Origin: Flectonema sp. DT1601
Lineage: Eukaryota; Euglenozoa; Diplonemea; Diplonemida; Diplonemidae
Length of the DNA: 64,000 nt
Direction: 5' to 3'
Assembly (NCBI GenBank): GCA_964019425.1
Contig: OZ025829.1
Span: 372,001 to 436,000 of the forward strand
The translations under genes were made by a program, and so were the position numbers. Positions 45,913-56,326 of the stretch are shown one piece after another. Numbering within the stretch: the first letter of the stretch is position 1; every line of letters begins with the position of its first letter. Under the pieces are notes generated by a model, which was given only the letters and a program-made list of their open reading frames with translations, was not told the origin of the DNA and did not search any database.

Positions 45913-46720
45913 GGAAGGAGGAATAGAGGAAAAAAAAAAGAAAAGGTTGATCAATTGGATCTGATCGTCGAGAAGAAGAAATTATTTTAAAGGTTGATCG
46001 GTATAGCCGATCGTTGAGAAAAATAAACAGATATAAATACAATCAGTTTAAATTAAAAAAGAAAAAAAAAGATTAACAATCAAGCTGAGCTGATCTTGTT
46101 TTTATTACAAATAGGGGAGCGGGAGGGATGGAAGGAATAGAGGAAAAAAAAAAGAAAAGGTTGATCAATTGGATCTGATCGTCGAGAAGAAGAAATTATT
46201 TTAAAGGTTGATCGGTATAGCCGATCGTTGAGAAAAATAAACAGATATAAATACAATCAGTTTAAATTAAAAAAGAAAAAAAAAGATTAACGATCAAGCT
46301 GAGCTGATCTTGTTTTTATTACAAATAGGGGAGCGGGAGGGATGGAAGGAATAGAGGAAAAAAAAAAGAAAAGGTTGATCAATTGGATCTGATCGTCGAG
46401 AAGAAGAAATTATTTTAAAGGTTGATCGGTATAGCCGATCGTCGAGAAAAATAAACAGATATAAATACAATCAGTTTAAATTAAAAAAAGAAAAAAAGAT
46501 TAACGATCAAGCTGAGCTGATCTTGTTTTTATTTAAAATTAGGGGAGCGGGAGGGATGGAAGGAATAAAGGAAAAAAAAAAAAAAAAAAGGTCGATCAAT
46601 TGGATCTGATCGTCGAGAAGAAGAAAACAATTATTTATAAAAAAAAATGGTCGGTATAGCCGATCGTTGAGAAAAGAACAGATATAAATACAATCGGTTT
46701 TGGTGATCGACGAGTGGAGC
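45913..46720 (+). repeat. R3 array, remaining units
   Basis: Duplicate of 21754-22560, with one substitution in an AACAATCAAGCTGAGC unit. Confidence 0.85.
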
Positions 46721-47197
46721 GATCACTTGACAAGAAGGAAAAAGAAAGGACCGATTAATTGGGGCTTTGATTGTATTCCCAAGGCATGTTTTTTTTTTTT
46801 TTTTTTTTTTATTATTCATTTACATTATTATTTTTTTTTTTTTTTTAAATTAATAATCACATTTTGTTCAAAAATATTTCATATTAGAGTAAAAGAAAAA
46901 GAAAAAAAGAAATAAGAGAAAAAAAAAAAAAAAAAAAAAAACCATTGCTGGCCCCCTCACCACTCATAGAGGATGAGGAGGCCAGTAAGGCGTCACTCAA
47001 ATCTATGCCAAGCCTTGGGAACTTGGATTGGGGTTTAGACCATTTATAATTAACAATTAACAATTAACCTGATTAACGTTATGATCTGACGGACATAAAC
47101 ATATCGATAAAATAATACAAACAAAAACGAACAATAAATAATAAATAAGCTAAAAAACTAAATAAACAAAGTGATGTGAAAGTAAGGAAAAAGAGAA
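46721..47197 (-). repeat. 3' flank and UTR of LINE L2
   Basis: Same block as 22561-23039, including the GC-rich hairpin. Confidence 0.7.
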
Positions 47198-50100
47198 TTA
47201 CAAGGGGGTGGAGTCACCGTGAACGTCATCAGCAGAACATCTCCTTCGATTGTAACGATATCTTGATGGAGGGGTTCGTTTTTTCAGAGTTGAACGCTCA
47301 GACTTTCTCGGCGGAGTTTCATTTTCCTCATGTTCTTCTGTGTCTGGCGGACTCAAACCTTCTGCCCATGAAGCTAATTGGAACTTCAGGGCCGCAATTT
47401 GAGACCGTGCCAAGGCGAGTTGAGCATTTAAATCGCTCGCCAGTCCCGTTAACATCATGGATTGCTCAAGCTGCTCTGCGTGAGTTGTACACCGTTGGTG
47501 ATTCAGCTCCGAGAGGCGAAGTTGGGCATCCAGAAGTTGTTCTGAGAGCTCTGCCGCTTTCTCGTTTGTTTCGAGAGAGTCATCTACTGCTCGACAGTAA
47601 TTCTCGAGTAAGTCAATCCTACCCTCGGACCATTGTCTCGCAATAGGTGTATTCTCTTTAACGGAGATAACGTGACTCTCTTGTCGTAAAATCTTGGTCG
47701 GCGTGCGGTCGAGAGCTTCACTCTGCGGCATTGTCGGAGGAATTGAGGCTAGAGGACAAAGAGGGGTGATATAATTAAGGGTAGGGATAAGGGGTTTAAT
47801 AAGAGGAGTAAAAAGACTACTCGTAGTTGTAAAGAGCGAGAGGTAGTTCTTTGCTATCTTCATCATAGCAACAGATTCATACAGAACGGGGGTTCGGGGG
47901 GAAACTTGTTGACTAAAGTGGGTCATACGGGGACGCGCGGCACGCAAACTCTCGACCTCCTGTTGAGTATAGAAAAGTCTTATTTTACTTTCTCTTTCCT
48001 CATTACATTTGGTCTCCAATTCGTTCGACAGAAGAACAAACCTTTGATGGTAATTAAAGAGCGCCATTTCCGATAGGTCTGCTCTCTGAGTCAGATTTGC
48101 GAGCTCACGTTTCCTGTAATCTTCCACTAAGTCATATTGTCGAACTAGTGCAGAAAGAGAAGTCTTCGATTCATCGCGTTCTGCTGTTAACCGTTGAATT
48201 ACTCCTTCCAGAAGTTCATATTCTTTTCTATCTTTTTCAATAATTAAAACAGGGGGCGCAGGAGGAAGTGAGGATGGATCCTGGTTGGTAGCTTTGATCT
48301 CAACAGGTAATCCATTTAGTAACTGCTTGTCTTTCTCGAGGGAGGCTGACATCGCATTAAAGTAAAATAAAAATAGAACATAAAAAATTCGTTCTTTCAT
48401 TTGCTCTAATTCGTTTTCTAAAATCTGGCATTTCAAGGAAAGTTTCAGCCTTAATTTTCCTTCTTTTTTTTTGTACAAGGGGGTTTGAGAACCCATGTCA
48501 GATTGAGTTCTTATCACTATAGCGAAATCAGCAGGAAGTGTTTGCGATCCCGTTGACATGAGTTCAGGTGGGGGAGTCTGGAAAGAGATGGAAGAAATAG
48601 AGGAGAATGACAAGGAGAGTCCAGTGAGCTCATCCTCATCTAACAAAACAGAAGGGGCCGGGGAGGAAGAACCATTGGCAATAAGTAGAATAGAAAGAGC
48701 CGATGCGTAACAAGTTTGCCAGATAAAACATTTCTCAAGCCACGATCTTTCAATGGTGAGCTTTTCGATCGTTTTCAGTTTTGTTACTTTGTGGATTTTG
48801 ACTTCTTCTACAGGGAAGATTTCTTTACCATCTTTTATAAAACTTGCAGTGGCAGGTTCTTCTTTAATGCTGCGCATTAGTGGTCTTGAATGCCACGTGG
48901 GGAGGTTCCTCGTCTGGAACAGAACATATGAGCACTGTCTGGCGATTCTGGTGCATTCACAAAATAAAGCTTTTGTTGGTGCTAAAGGTGAACCGATGTG
49001 ACGTGTCCAGATGTTCAGCTGGTCCATGCAGATGTTTCCTCGTACGCCAACTTCAATAGTAAAAATGTTACAGTCGAAGCCATTAGCGATGATCGAGTCT
49101 CTTAGCTTTAGGTATTTCTTTTCCTTTAAGACATGAGAGGTTTCGAAACGATCTTCATTTGGACACGTCAGCTCCAGAATCAGTGCTCTTTTCGCAAAAA
49201 AAGAATAAATAAAAATGTCTGGTCTTAGAGAGGACGAGACATGGCACACTTCAAGAGGAACAATTAGGCGGTTATCACCGACATCGTCGAGGATGACCCA
49301 ATCATTCGCTAGTGAAAGTTCGCCTGTCTCTTTAGAAATTCTTTCTAGGGGTTTATTTTCCCCTGTTTTTAAAAAAGTTTGAGAGGGAGGCGGGAGGTTT
49401 TCTTTTCTTTTGTTGGCTTTTATTATCAACTCTTCCAAGAAGATAACAATGCGTTTTAGAACGCTGTCGTGACGCCACGTGAACCTCCCTTGTGTTAAAG
49501 AGACAGGACAGCCTGTTAAGACATGCCTGAGGGTAGGATTCACTTTGCCACACAAAACACAATTTTGGTCCACATTGGTGATGTTCCACCTCTTTAAATT
49601 ATCTTGTGAGGGGAGGGTGTTTGTAACCGCTTTCAGTTGAAATGAGATATAGGCAGGATTTCCCTCCCTAAGTACCTTATTCCAGGTGAAATCGTTTATC
49701 ATACATTTAGACCACTCCTTCCACTGACCTTGGACTTGTAATTTATTCAAAGAGTTCAGTAGTTCATCTGTGGCTTCCACTTCAAAACGCTTAAGGAGAT
49801 CGGGGCGAGTAGTACGTAGATCGCGCAATCGGTGACCAAGACCAGCTGATTGCTTCGCAAGAGAACGGTAAGAAAAAAACTTAATAAGGCGCTCCCACTC
49901 AGCAGAAGCTGAAAACTTTTTCGACCAGTTGGACGATTTCTCCATAATAACATTGTAGACACCGTGCATGTCAGAGTCCTGTGAGGATCTGAGGATGTCT
50001 AGTTTAATTGATTGCGCTTGTTTATATAGCGTCTCAACTCTTTTGTGTCTGAGACCAACAGTGTTCTTTGAACCGGTAAAAAGGATGACTGTGTTCGCAG

Positions 50101-50431
50101 AGCGGACAAATCCCCACCATTTCTTCAAAAAAGGTTTAATAATTTTGTCCATTTTTTTGGCAAAAGGGAGAGATAAGTCATGGATCATTAAACTCCATGT
50201 TAACCTTGACAATAACAAGTGTTGGACAGACCAAGCCTTCTGAGACCCATATAGTGGCATGGCGTCGACTTTTTTTAAAAAATTCCTGGTAAAAGTGGTC
50301 AGGCGCTCTCGCAGTTTCTGTTCTTTGGCGTTCGGCTCAAACCAACGCCCGAGGTATTTGAACTCTCCAGCTTCCTGGAGATTCGTAATCGGAACATTGT
50401 TAATCTTCAGGTCCGGGTTAGCTGGTTTCCC
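47198..50431 (-). CDS. LINE L2: second near-identical 5'-truncated ORF
   Basis: A 1077-codon frame with the same parts as L1 (28404-31637) and the same truncation point. A visible amino-acid difference is FETSHVL here against FESSHVL in L1. Its 3' 0.5 kb shares a diagnostic base with L3, while everything upstream follows L1, so L2 is a recombinant of two duplicated blocks or a gene-converted copy. The MITE and R1 lead-in that follow L1 also follow L2, so this is a duplication, not a separate retrotransposition. Confidence 0.85.
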   Translation of the reverse strand, partial: GKPANPDLKINNVPITNLQEAGEFKYLGRWFEPNAKEQKLRERLTTFTRNFLKKVDAMPLYGSQKAWSVQHLLLSRLTWSLMIHDLSLPFAKKMDKIIKPFLKKWWGFVRSANTVILFTGSKNTVGLRHKRVETLYKQAQSIKLDILRSSQDSDMHGVYNVIMEKSSNWSKKFSASAEWERLIKFFSYRSLAKQSAGLGHRLRDLRTTRPDLLKRFEVEATDELLNSLNKLQVQGQWKEWSKCMINDFTWNKVLREGNPAYISFQLKAVTNTLPSQDNLKRWNITNVDQNCVLCGKVNPTLRHVLTGCPVSLTQGRFTWRHDSVLKRIVIFLEELIIKANKRKENLPPPSQTFLKTGENKPLERISKETGELSLANDWVILDDVGDNRLIVPLEVCHVSSSLRPDIFIYSFFAKRALILELTCPNEDRFETSHVLKEKKYLKLRDSIIANGFDCNIFTIEVGVRGNICMDQLNIWTRHIGSPLAPTKALFCECTRIARQCSYVLFQTRNLPTWHSRPLMRSIKEEPATASFIKDGKEIFPVEEVKIHKVTKLKTIEKLTIERSWLEKCFIWQTCYASALSILLIANGSSSPAPSVLLDEDELTGLSLSFSSISSISFQTPPPELMSTGSQTLPADFAIVIRTQSDMGSQTPLYKKKEGKLRLKLSLKCQILENELEQMKERIFYVLFLFYFNAMSASLEKDKQLLNGLPVEIKATNQDPSSLPPAPPVLIIEKDRKEYELLEGVIQRLTAERDESKTSLSALVRQYDLVEDYRKRELANLTQRADLSEMALFNYHQRFVLLSNELETKCNEERESKIRLFYTQQEVESLRAARPRMTHFSQQVSPRTPVLYESVAMMKIAKNYLSLFTTTSSLFTPLIKPLIPTLNYITPLCPLASIPPTMPQSEALDRTPTKILRQESHVISVKENTPIARQWSEGRIDLLENYCRAVDDSLETNEKAAELSEQLLDAQLRLSELNHQRCTTHAEQLEQSMMLTGLASDLNAQLALARSQIAALKFQLASWAEGLSPPDTEEHEENETPPRKSERSTLKKRTPPSRYRYNRRRCSADDVHGDSTPL

Positions 50432-50481
50432 TTATTTTCTTCACAGAAAAGAACTAAAAAAATGGCTGTATAAAAATGTAT

Positions 50482-50583
50482 GCTGGCAGGGAAATACTCT
50501 CGCGGGGAAAAATTCTCGCGGATTTAGAAAAAATAAAAAAAACTCGCGGGTTTTTCCCCACAAGAATATTTCCCTTTACAGTA
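50482..50583. mobile_element. MITE copy 3
   Basis: Duplicate of 31688-31789 at a spacing of 18794 bp. Confidence 0.6.
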
Positions 50584-50842
50584 TATAAATAAAAAACGTT
50601 GTATGAAAAAGGAAAAAAAAGAAAAAAAAAAGACCAGAAAAGGAAAGAGAAAATGAAAAGGTATAATATTATTGTGGGGATATGAGGGATAGCAGGGAGA
50701 TGCTCTTTTTTTTTTTTTTTTTTTTTCTTATTTATTATTTAAAAAAAGGAAACAATCAGTTTAGCGTCTCGATCAGGACGGAAAATAGAAATTAATCGAC
50801 ATAGTTGATCGATAGAAAAAAAACAATGATAACATTGTTTAT

Positions 50843-50879
<37 letters not shown>

Positions 50880-51402
50880 CTTTTAATTATTTTAAAGAAA
50901 AAACAATCAGTTTAGCGTCTTGACCAGGACGGAAAATAGTAAGTAATCGACATAGTCGATCGATAAAAAAAAAACAATGATAACATTGTTTATTCCTTTT
51001 TTTTTTTTTTTTATTCTTTTTATTTATTTTTAAAGAAAAAACAATCAGTTTAGCGTCCTGACCAGGACGGAAAATAGAAAGTAATCGACATAGTCGATCG
51101 ATAAAAAAAACAATGATAACATTGTTTATTCTTTTTTTTTTTTTTATTTTAATTCTTTTTATATATTTTTAAAAAGAAAAAAATGGAAAATAGAAATTAG
51201 TCAACAAAGTCGAACGATAAAAAAAAACATTGATAACATTGTTTATTCTTTTTTTTTTATTTTTTTTTTTATATTCTTTTTTATTAATTTTGAAAAAAAA
51301 ACAATCAGTTTAGCGTCTTGACCAGGACGGAAAAAAGAAAGTAATCGACATAGTCGATCGATAAAAAAACAATGATAACATTGTTTATTCTTTTTTTTTA
51401 TT
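50584..51402 (+). repeat. R1 lead-in and five monomers
   Basis: Duplicate of 31790-32470 less one monomer, then two diverged monomers (51130-51402) that have decayed hairpins. This edge is the older part of the array and carries the piggyBac insertion. Confidence 0.8.
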
Positions 51403-51406
51403 TTAA

Positions 51407-53147
51407 CCCTTACACCACCGGAGCTGATATATCAGTCTGAAAAAAAATTTTTTTTTTGCTAAGTGAAAATTTTGCATTTCTGAGTACAACGATTTCACGG
51501 GAGAGGTATTATTGCGATGTCTTTTATGTTCCTTACGTGTTGCGCCGCAATAGTTTTTATTAAATGGTAAATTTTCCATTTGCTAAAGCTGGCCAAAATC
51601 AACTTGGGAAATATGTCGGTCCACAGTTCTGATGAGGATGCAACAGTATTTGTTAATCCATCGTCGGTGTGCTCCGATTCGTCACTTGACGAAGTATCTG
51701 ACTCCAAATGGGGAGGGGAGGTAACAAGGGTTACCAAGAATAAAAACGCGTTTCCAAGAAATGTTAAAGATTAGAGTTGCACGCAAGTCGGAGCTGCAGG
51801 TTTTTGAGTTTTTCTTCGGATAGTCAGTTTTCCAGCTGATGAAGAAAAACTCTGAGGTCTATGCCTCACAGAGGGGAAGAAAATTTAAAACCAGTACGCA
51901 GGAGCGAAGGGCCTTTGTTGGCACAACACTACTGACGCGCCTCCCAATAAAATCTAACCTGGGGGATTCCTGGGGTTTGAATGACATGCTGTTGACCCCC
52001 CTGTTGTTCTTTCCGCAAGTGTTTTCACGTAATCGCTTTGCCGAAATACTGAGGAACTTACACTTCTCTGCGATATTACCTGCTCCCGAGCATGAGGATC
52101 CGAAGTGGAGACGTGTATTTTGAATTCCTTTATCCTGATGCGACGTGGGCATGGTGGAATTTGGACGGATAGTAGTGAATCTGGCTGGAGAAGCAAGAGA
52201 TTCTTATCCTTCAAATTGGCTTTGTTTTGGGCAGCTTAGGTACATTTAAACGTACCAGAGCGGCACCAACACTATTAATAACACCATCAGTACCGCCTTC
52301 TCCACAATCAGTATCAATCCCTGATCGCCTCAAGCCAGCTTTGGGACACTACCCGGAAAGATGGAAAAGGCTCGTCAGTGTGCAGTTCGCGCAAAGCGCG
52401 CACAATCACTAGATTACTGTGAGCGATGCAACCAAGCGCTTTGTGCTTACCCATATTTCAAAAGGTATCACATTCTCCAAAACTACAAAATTCCTTGTGA
52501 TGTTCCTAAACCGCCAACTTCCCAAAATCCAGTATGCCAGGCTGGTGGGGTAAGAGGTGGAAGTTTATAGATCCAGCCCAACACGGTCTGATCTAAGTAG
52601 CTGCACTGTTACTAATGAAGTTCCATGATCTGGGATCGATGTTATTTGTATTTTTCGAGCTTATCAACCCCGATGCGGTAATCCTCCTGTGTGTCTGAAC
52701 CTGCTGTGCCATGTTGCGGGTTGTTTGTGTATTTTCCGCGACCACAGAGGGCTTTTACAAGCTCAAAAAACAGGGAAAAAATCTGATTTTTCGATTTAAT
52801 ATCGGCCGTGATTTGGCATTCTCTTTACTTGGGCTCCCTCTGACATGATGTTGCGCAGAAACATCATCCCTTTCAAAATACGGGAAGGGAATAACATGCA
52901 GCCGCTATGAATGGAAACCGTTGAGTACGTTATTGCGACACTGCCGACTTTGTTAGTTCTGCTGAATGTGCAACAACGCACCAAGGTACGCACCGTTAGG
53001 TGTGTGGGTGACAGGTGCTATTGACCCGTAGGAGTAGTTGTGTCCGGTTTGGTACATAGGTTTTCTGGGGGGGTACCTTTTCTCTTTTTGAAAAAACAGT
53101 AAAATTTTGGACCCGTCGTTTTGGGGGTTCTTACGGTGGTGTAAGGG
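51407..53147 (+). mobile_element. Decayed piggyBac transposon
   Basis: Inverted ends CCCTTACACCACCG (51407-51420) and CGGTGGTGTAAGGG (53134-53147). TTAA stands before the left end (51403-51406) and TTCT, a decayed TTAA, after the right. TTAA targeting and CCC-type ends are diagnostic of piggyBac. Transposase remnants lie inside on the plus strand. At 1741 bp it is shorter than a full element, and most of the catalytic centre is missing. From 52580 to 53120 I see no coding remnant. Confidence 0.9.
51607..52570 (+). pseudogene. piggyBac transposase remnant
   Basis: Three pieces. 51613-51774 has an acidic N-terminus (SVHSSDED...). 51839-52123 matches the N-terminal part of the DDE_Tnp_1_7 domain, LGDSWGLNDMLLTPL and RNRFAEILRNLHFSA. 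52340-52570 matches the C-terminal cysteine-rich domain, RQCAVRAKRAQ then DYCERCNQALCAYPYFKRYH. Between the last two only about 200 bp remain, where the family has the three catalytic aspartates over several hundred residues, so this is an internal-deletion derivative. The C-terminal piece also shows a frame change near 52370. No functional enzyme is encoded. Confidence 0.9.
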
Positions 53148-53154
53148 TTCTTTT

Positions 53155-53540
53155 TATTTATTCTTTAAAGAAAAAAAACGGAAAATAGAAATTAGTCGAC
53201 AAAGTCGAACGATAAAAAAAAACAATGATAACATTGTTTATTCTTTTTTTTGTATTTTTTTATATTCTTTTTTATTAATTTTGAAAAAAAACAATCAGTT
53301 TAGCGTCTTGACCAGGACGGAAAATAGAAAGTAATCGACATAGTCGATCGATAAAAAAAACAATGATAACATTGTTTATTCTTTTTTTTTTTTTTTTTTT
53401 TAAATTCTTTTTATTTATTTTTTAAAGAAAAAAAAAAAAACGGAAAATAGAAATTAGTCAACAAAGTCGAACGATAAAAAAAAACAATGATAACATTGTT
53501 TATTCTTTTTTTTTATTTTTTTTTTTTTTAATTTTTTTGA
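53155..53540 (+). repeat. R1 array, three monomers
   Basis: Array resumes after the piggyBac element and ends in a T tract before R7. Confidence 0.85.
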
Positions 53541-54449
53541 TGAAAAGGGTCAGCTTGAAGAAGTTGGACTTAAATTTAGATTACTCTAATGGTGCTTCCC
53601 TCTGGAAGGGTTGTAAGCCATGGTGTCCAACTAAATTAAAGGACAAGTCTGGGATAATCCCTGCCAGAGGGGCGAGTATTCTACCATGGTTGAAATACTC
53701 TGGCAACTGATCTTCAATTTTATGTTGTTTGTTAGCTGCTGGTGTATCTTGATTATGTGTTGATACTTGCATTTTTTAATTTGTAATCTTCTATTACAAT
53801 TCTCTTTCTGTTCTGGTCTGTTGCTTCATTTGTCTTGTTTAACTTCAGTTATATCCATTTTACTTTTTATTGTTTCCCATCTACTTTTTATTTTCTATTA
53901 GTTCTGGTCAGAAACTCCTGGGCAGCAAGAAGGAAAGCAGTTTAGTACTTCTGGGTGTTTGGCATCACCCCCCATAGTGAGCAAGTACAACAGGTAGCAT
54001 TGGTAGTCTGTTGTTCCTGAGTGATCCCAGCTACAGTTTTGTTTTTCTTTCTTTTTTTTAGAAGAAGATCAGGACATCCAAGCACTGCTGGATAGTTGCT
54101 GAATGCAGGGCCTGCCTGTGGCATTATAATAACAGGCTAAGTCATTTGTAGTTCATAGTTTACCTTTGATTTTATAACTTCACATAGGGTACTATGAACG
54201 ATGAGAGATCCAGTGGGATCACTCAGGGTCTAGTAGAGACCACCAATGTTGTGCGTTGATAGGCAAGGTGACCAACCTTGACATTCTTTCTTTTCTCTCC
54301 TGTTGTGACAAACACAAAATACACACACAGCTTACAGTGTGTTCTTTGTGTATGTTTTCTTCAGGTGTGAGTAGTTTTTTTGTTCTTGCTCTTCAGGGAG
54401 GGCCTTAGCCAAAAGCTAACAGTCCAAATCTCACCTGGTAAACTCAACC
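53541..54449 (+). repeat. R7 and R5 copy d, right end of the 39 kb insertion
   Basis: A short spacer, R7 at 53581-53775, the linker, and R5 at 53900-54449. It ends CACCTGGTAAACTCAAC exactly where the fossil retroelement resumes, the same end as at 14491. Confidence 0.85.
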
Positions 54450-54452
54450 CAG

Positions 54453-55207
54453 AGATATCGAGTTGTACTTGGGGATGTTGATCCTGTGGGTACGAAACTG
54501 ACTGCGTTTGGGATTGAATGGGACCTCGAACGTAAACGTATACGTTGTCGTTCCGAGTGGACTCAGAAGCTGATTGCAATTACTTCATTGTTGGAAAAGC
54601 CTATTCCGATTCGTGTCGCATGGAAGATTTGTGGGATTTTGGCGTTTCTATGCTCTTGGCGGTCTGATGAGATTTCTGCGCCCCATTCTTACTTGGATGT
54701 CACGTACTGCAGCCCTGGGACGTCCGTGGACTGAATTGACATCTGTTGAACCAATCGCGAAGTACATTGAAGTGCAGTTCTCTGCGCTCTTCAAAAACGA
54801 ATGGGCAACATGGGTGATCGATCCAGAACGCAAGGTGATAAGAATCGCCACTGATGCTAGTGGTTCTGGTTGGGGAGTTGTCTTGTTGGCTTCTTTTGAG
54901 GAATTTTGGGGTTCCTTCGTGAATCCTCAGGGATACAATATTTACGTGAAGGAAATGTATGCTCTGTGCTGATGGAGTTCTCAAGGTCATTGAATTGAAT
55001 CATCAACTCCTCGACATACATGCCGCGGTTGACAACGTTGCTGTGATTGCTGCGGTTAAACGTGGATACACTCTAGTGGAACAGGCGTCTCCGATGCTAG
55101 AGATGATGTTGGCGGGACTTGAGAAGTCGAGTTCTGTCCTTCATGTAAAGTACGTACCATCTGCTGAAAATCCCGCTGATGCGCCTTCGAGATACAATCA
55201 AAAAAGG
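54453..55207 (+). pseudogene. RT C-terminal and RNase H part of the fossil retroelement
   Basis: RNase H features are clear: RIATDASGSGWGVVL, then VDNVAVIAAVKRG, and VKYVPSAENPADAPSRY at the end, typical of LTR and DIRS-type RNase H. It lies on the same strand as the parts at 11585-15212 and just before the second terminal repeat. Fossil part. Confidence 0.75.
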
Positions 55208-55282
55208 TAGACCGGTTGCGCACAAACAAAATAAAAGTGTGAGTTAGTAAGTAAAAAGTGAAGTTTGCCGATTCTTTTTTTC

Positions 55283-56310
55283 TGCCTCTCCCTTAATTCT
55301 GTTCGTTTCTTTGAAACGAAAATTCATTTGAATATTATTCCTTGGTCAGCATCTTTCATTGTCGCCCTTTGGGCCTGTTAAAATAAAAAGTAAAAAAAAT
55401 AAAAAGAAAGTTTACATCGGGAATAGGGCAGGAGCCAAAAGCTCCCAGTCCGTTACTTCCCACCTTTTCGAAACCAGGTCACCTTGCCTATCAACGCACA
55501 ACATTGGTGGTCTCTACTAGACCCTGAGTGATCCCACTGGATCTCTCATCGTTCATAGTACCTATGTGAAGTTACAAAATCAAAGGTAAACTATGAACTA
55601 CAAATGACTTAGCCTGTTATTATAATGCCACAGGCAGGCCCTGCATTCAGCAACTATCCAGCAGTGCTTGGATGTCCTGATCTTCTTCTAAAAAAAAGAA
55701 AGAAAAACAAAACTGTAGCTGGGATCACTCAGGATCAACAGACTACCAATGCTACCTGTTGTACTTGCTCACTATGGGGGGTGATGCCAAACACCCAGAA
55801 GTACTTAACTACTTTCCTTCTTGCTGCCCAGGGGTTTCTGACCAGAACTAATAGAAAATAAAAAGTAGATGGGAAACAATAAAAAGTAAAATGCATATAA
55901 CTGAAGTTAAACAAGACAAATGAAGTAACAGACCAGAACAGATAGAGAATAAAAAGAAAAGATATAGGCAAGAGTTATTGTAGTAAAAGATAACAAATAA
56001 ACAAATGCAAGTATCAACACATGATTTAATTACACCAGCAGCTAACAAACAACATAAAATTGAAGATCAGTTGCCAGAGTATTTCAACCATGGTAGAATA
56101 CTCACCCCTCTGGCAGGGATTATCCAGACTTGTCCTTTAATTTAGTTGGACACCATGGCTTACAACCCTTCCAGAGGGAAGCACCATTATGACTTCTATT
56201 TTGTTTCTTCAAGAAAATCATAAGGTGGGAACAAAGAAAAATGCTAAGAGGAACCCCCTATTAACACCTAAGACATCTAAACTGCTGCACAGCTTATGCC
56301 CAATGCACTA
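55283..56310 (-). repeat. R2, R5 and R7 in reverse orientation
   Basis: R2 at about 55283-55475, R5 reversed at 55485-55860, linker to about 55990, R7 at about 56000-56195 and the CCCTATTAACACCTAAGACA module to 56310. Reading the minus strand gives the same module order as at 9819-10962. Confidence 0.8.
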
Positions 56311-56326
56311 ACAGGTCATTCCCTGA

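Larger units (their letters stand above)
11554..55230 (+). mobile_element. Fossil tyrosine-recombinase retroelement (DIRS/VIPER-like) split by nested insertions
   Basis: The 20-bp sequence ACCGGTTGCGCACAAACAAA stands at 11554-11573 and again at 55211-55230. It brackets, in one strand and order, a gag-like frame (11585-12424), a recombinase-like segment (12425-12935), an RT segment (14500-15212) and an RT/RNase H segment (54453-55207). Gag, then recombinase, then RT-RNase H is the order known for VIPER-type elements; split direct repeats at the ends are known for Ngaro-type elements. The copy is broken. Two large insertions (12936-14491 and about 15213-54449) interrupt it and a few smaller lesions are present, so it is old relative to its inserts. 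Family assignment is by gene order and motifs only. Confidence 0.65.
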
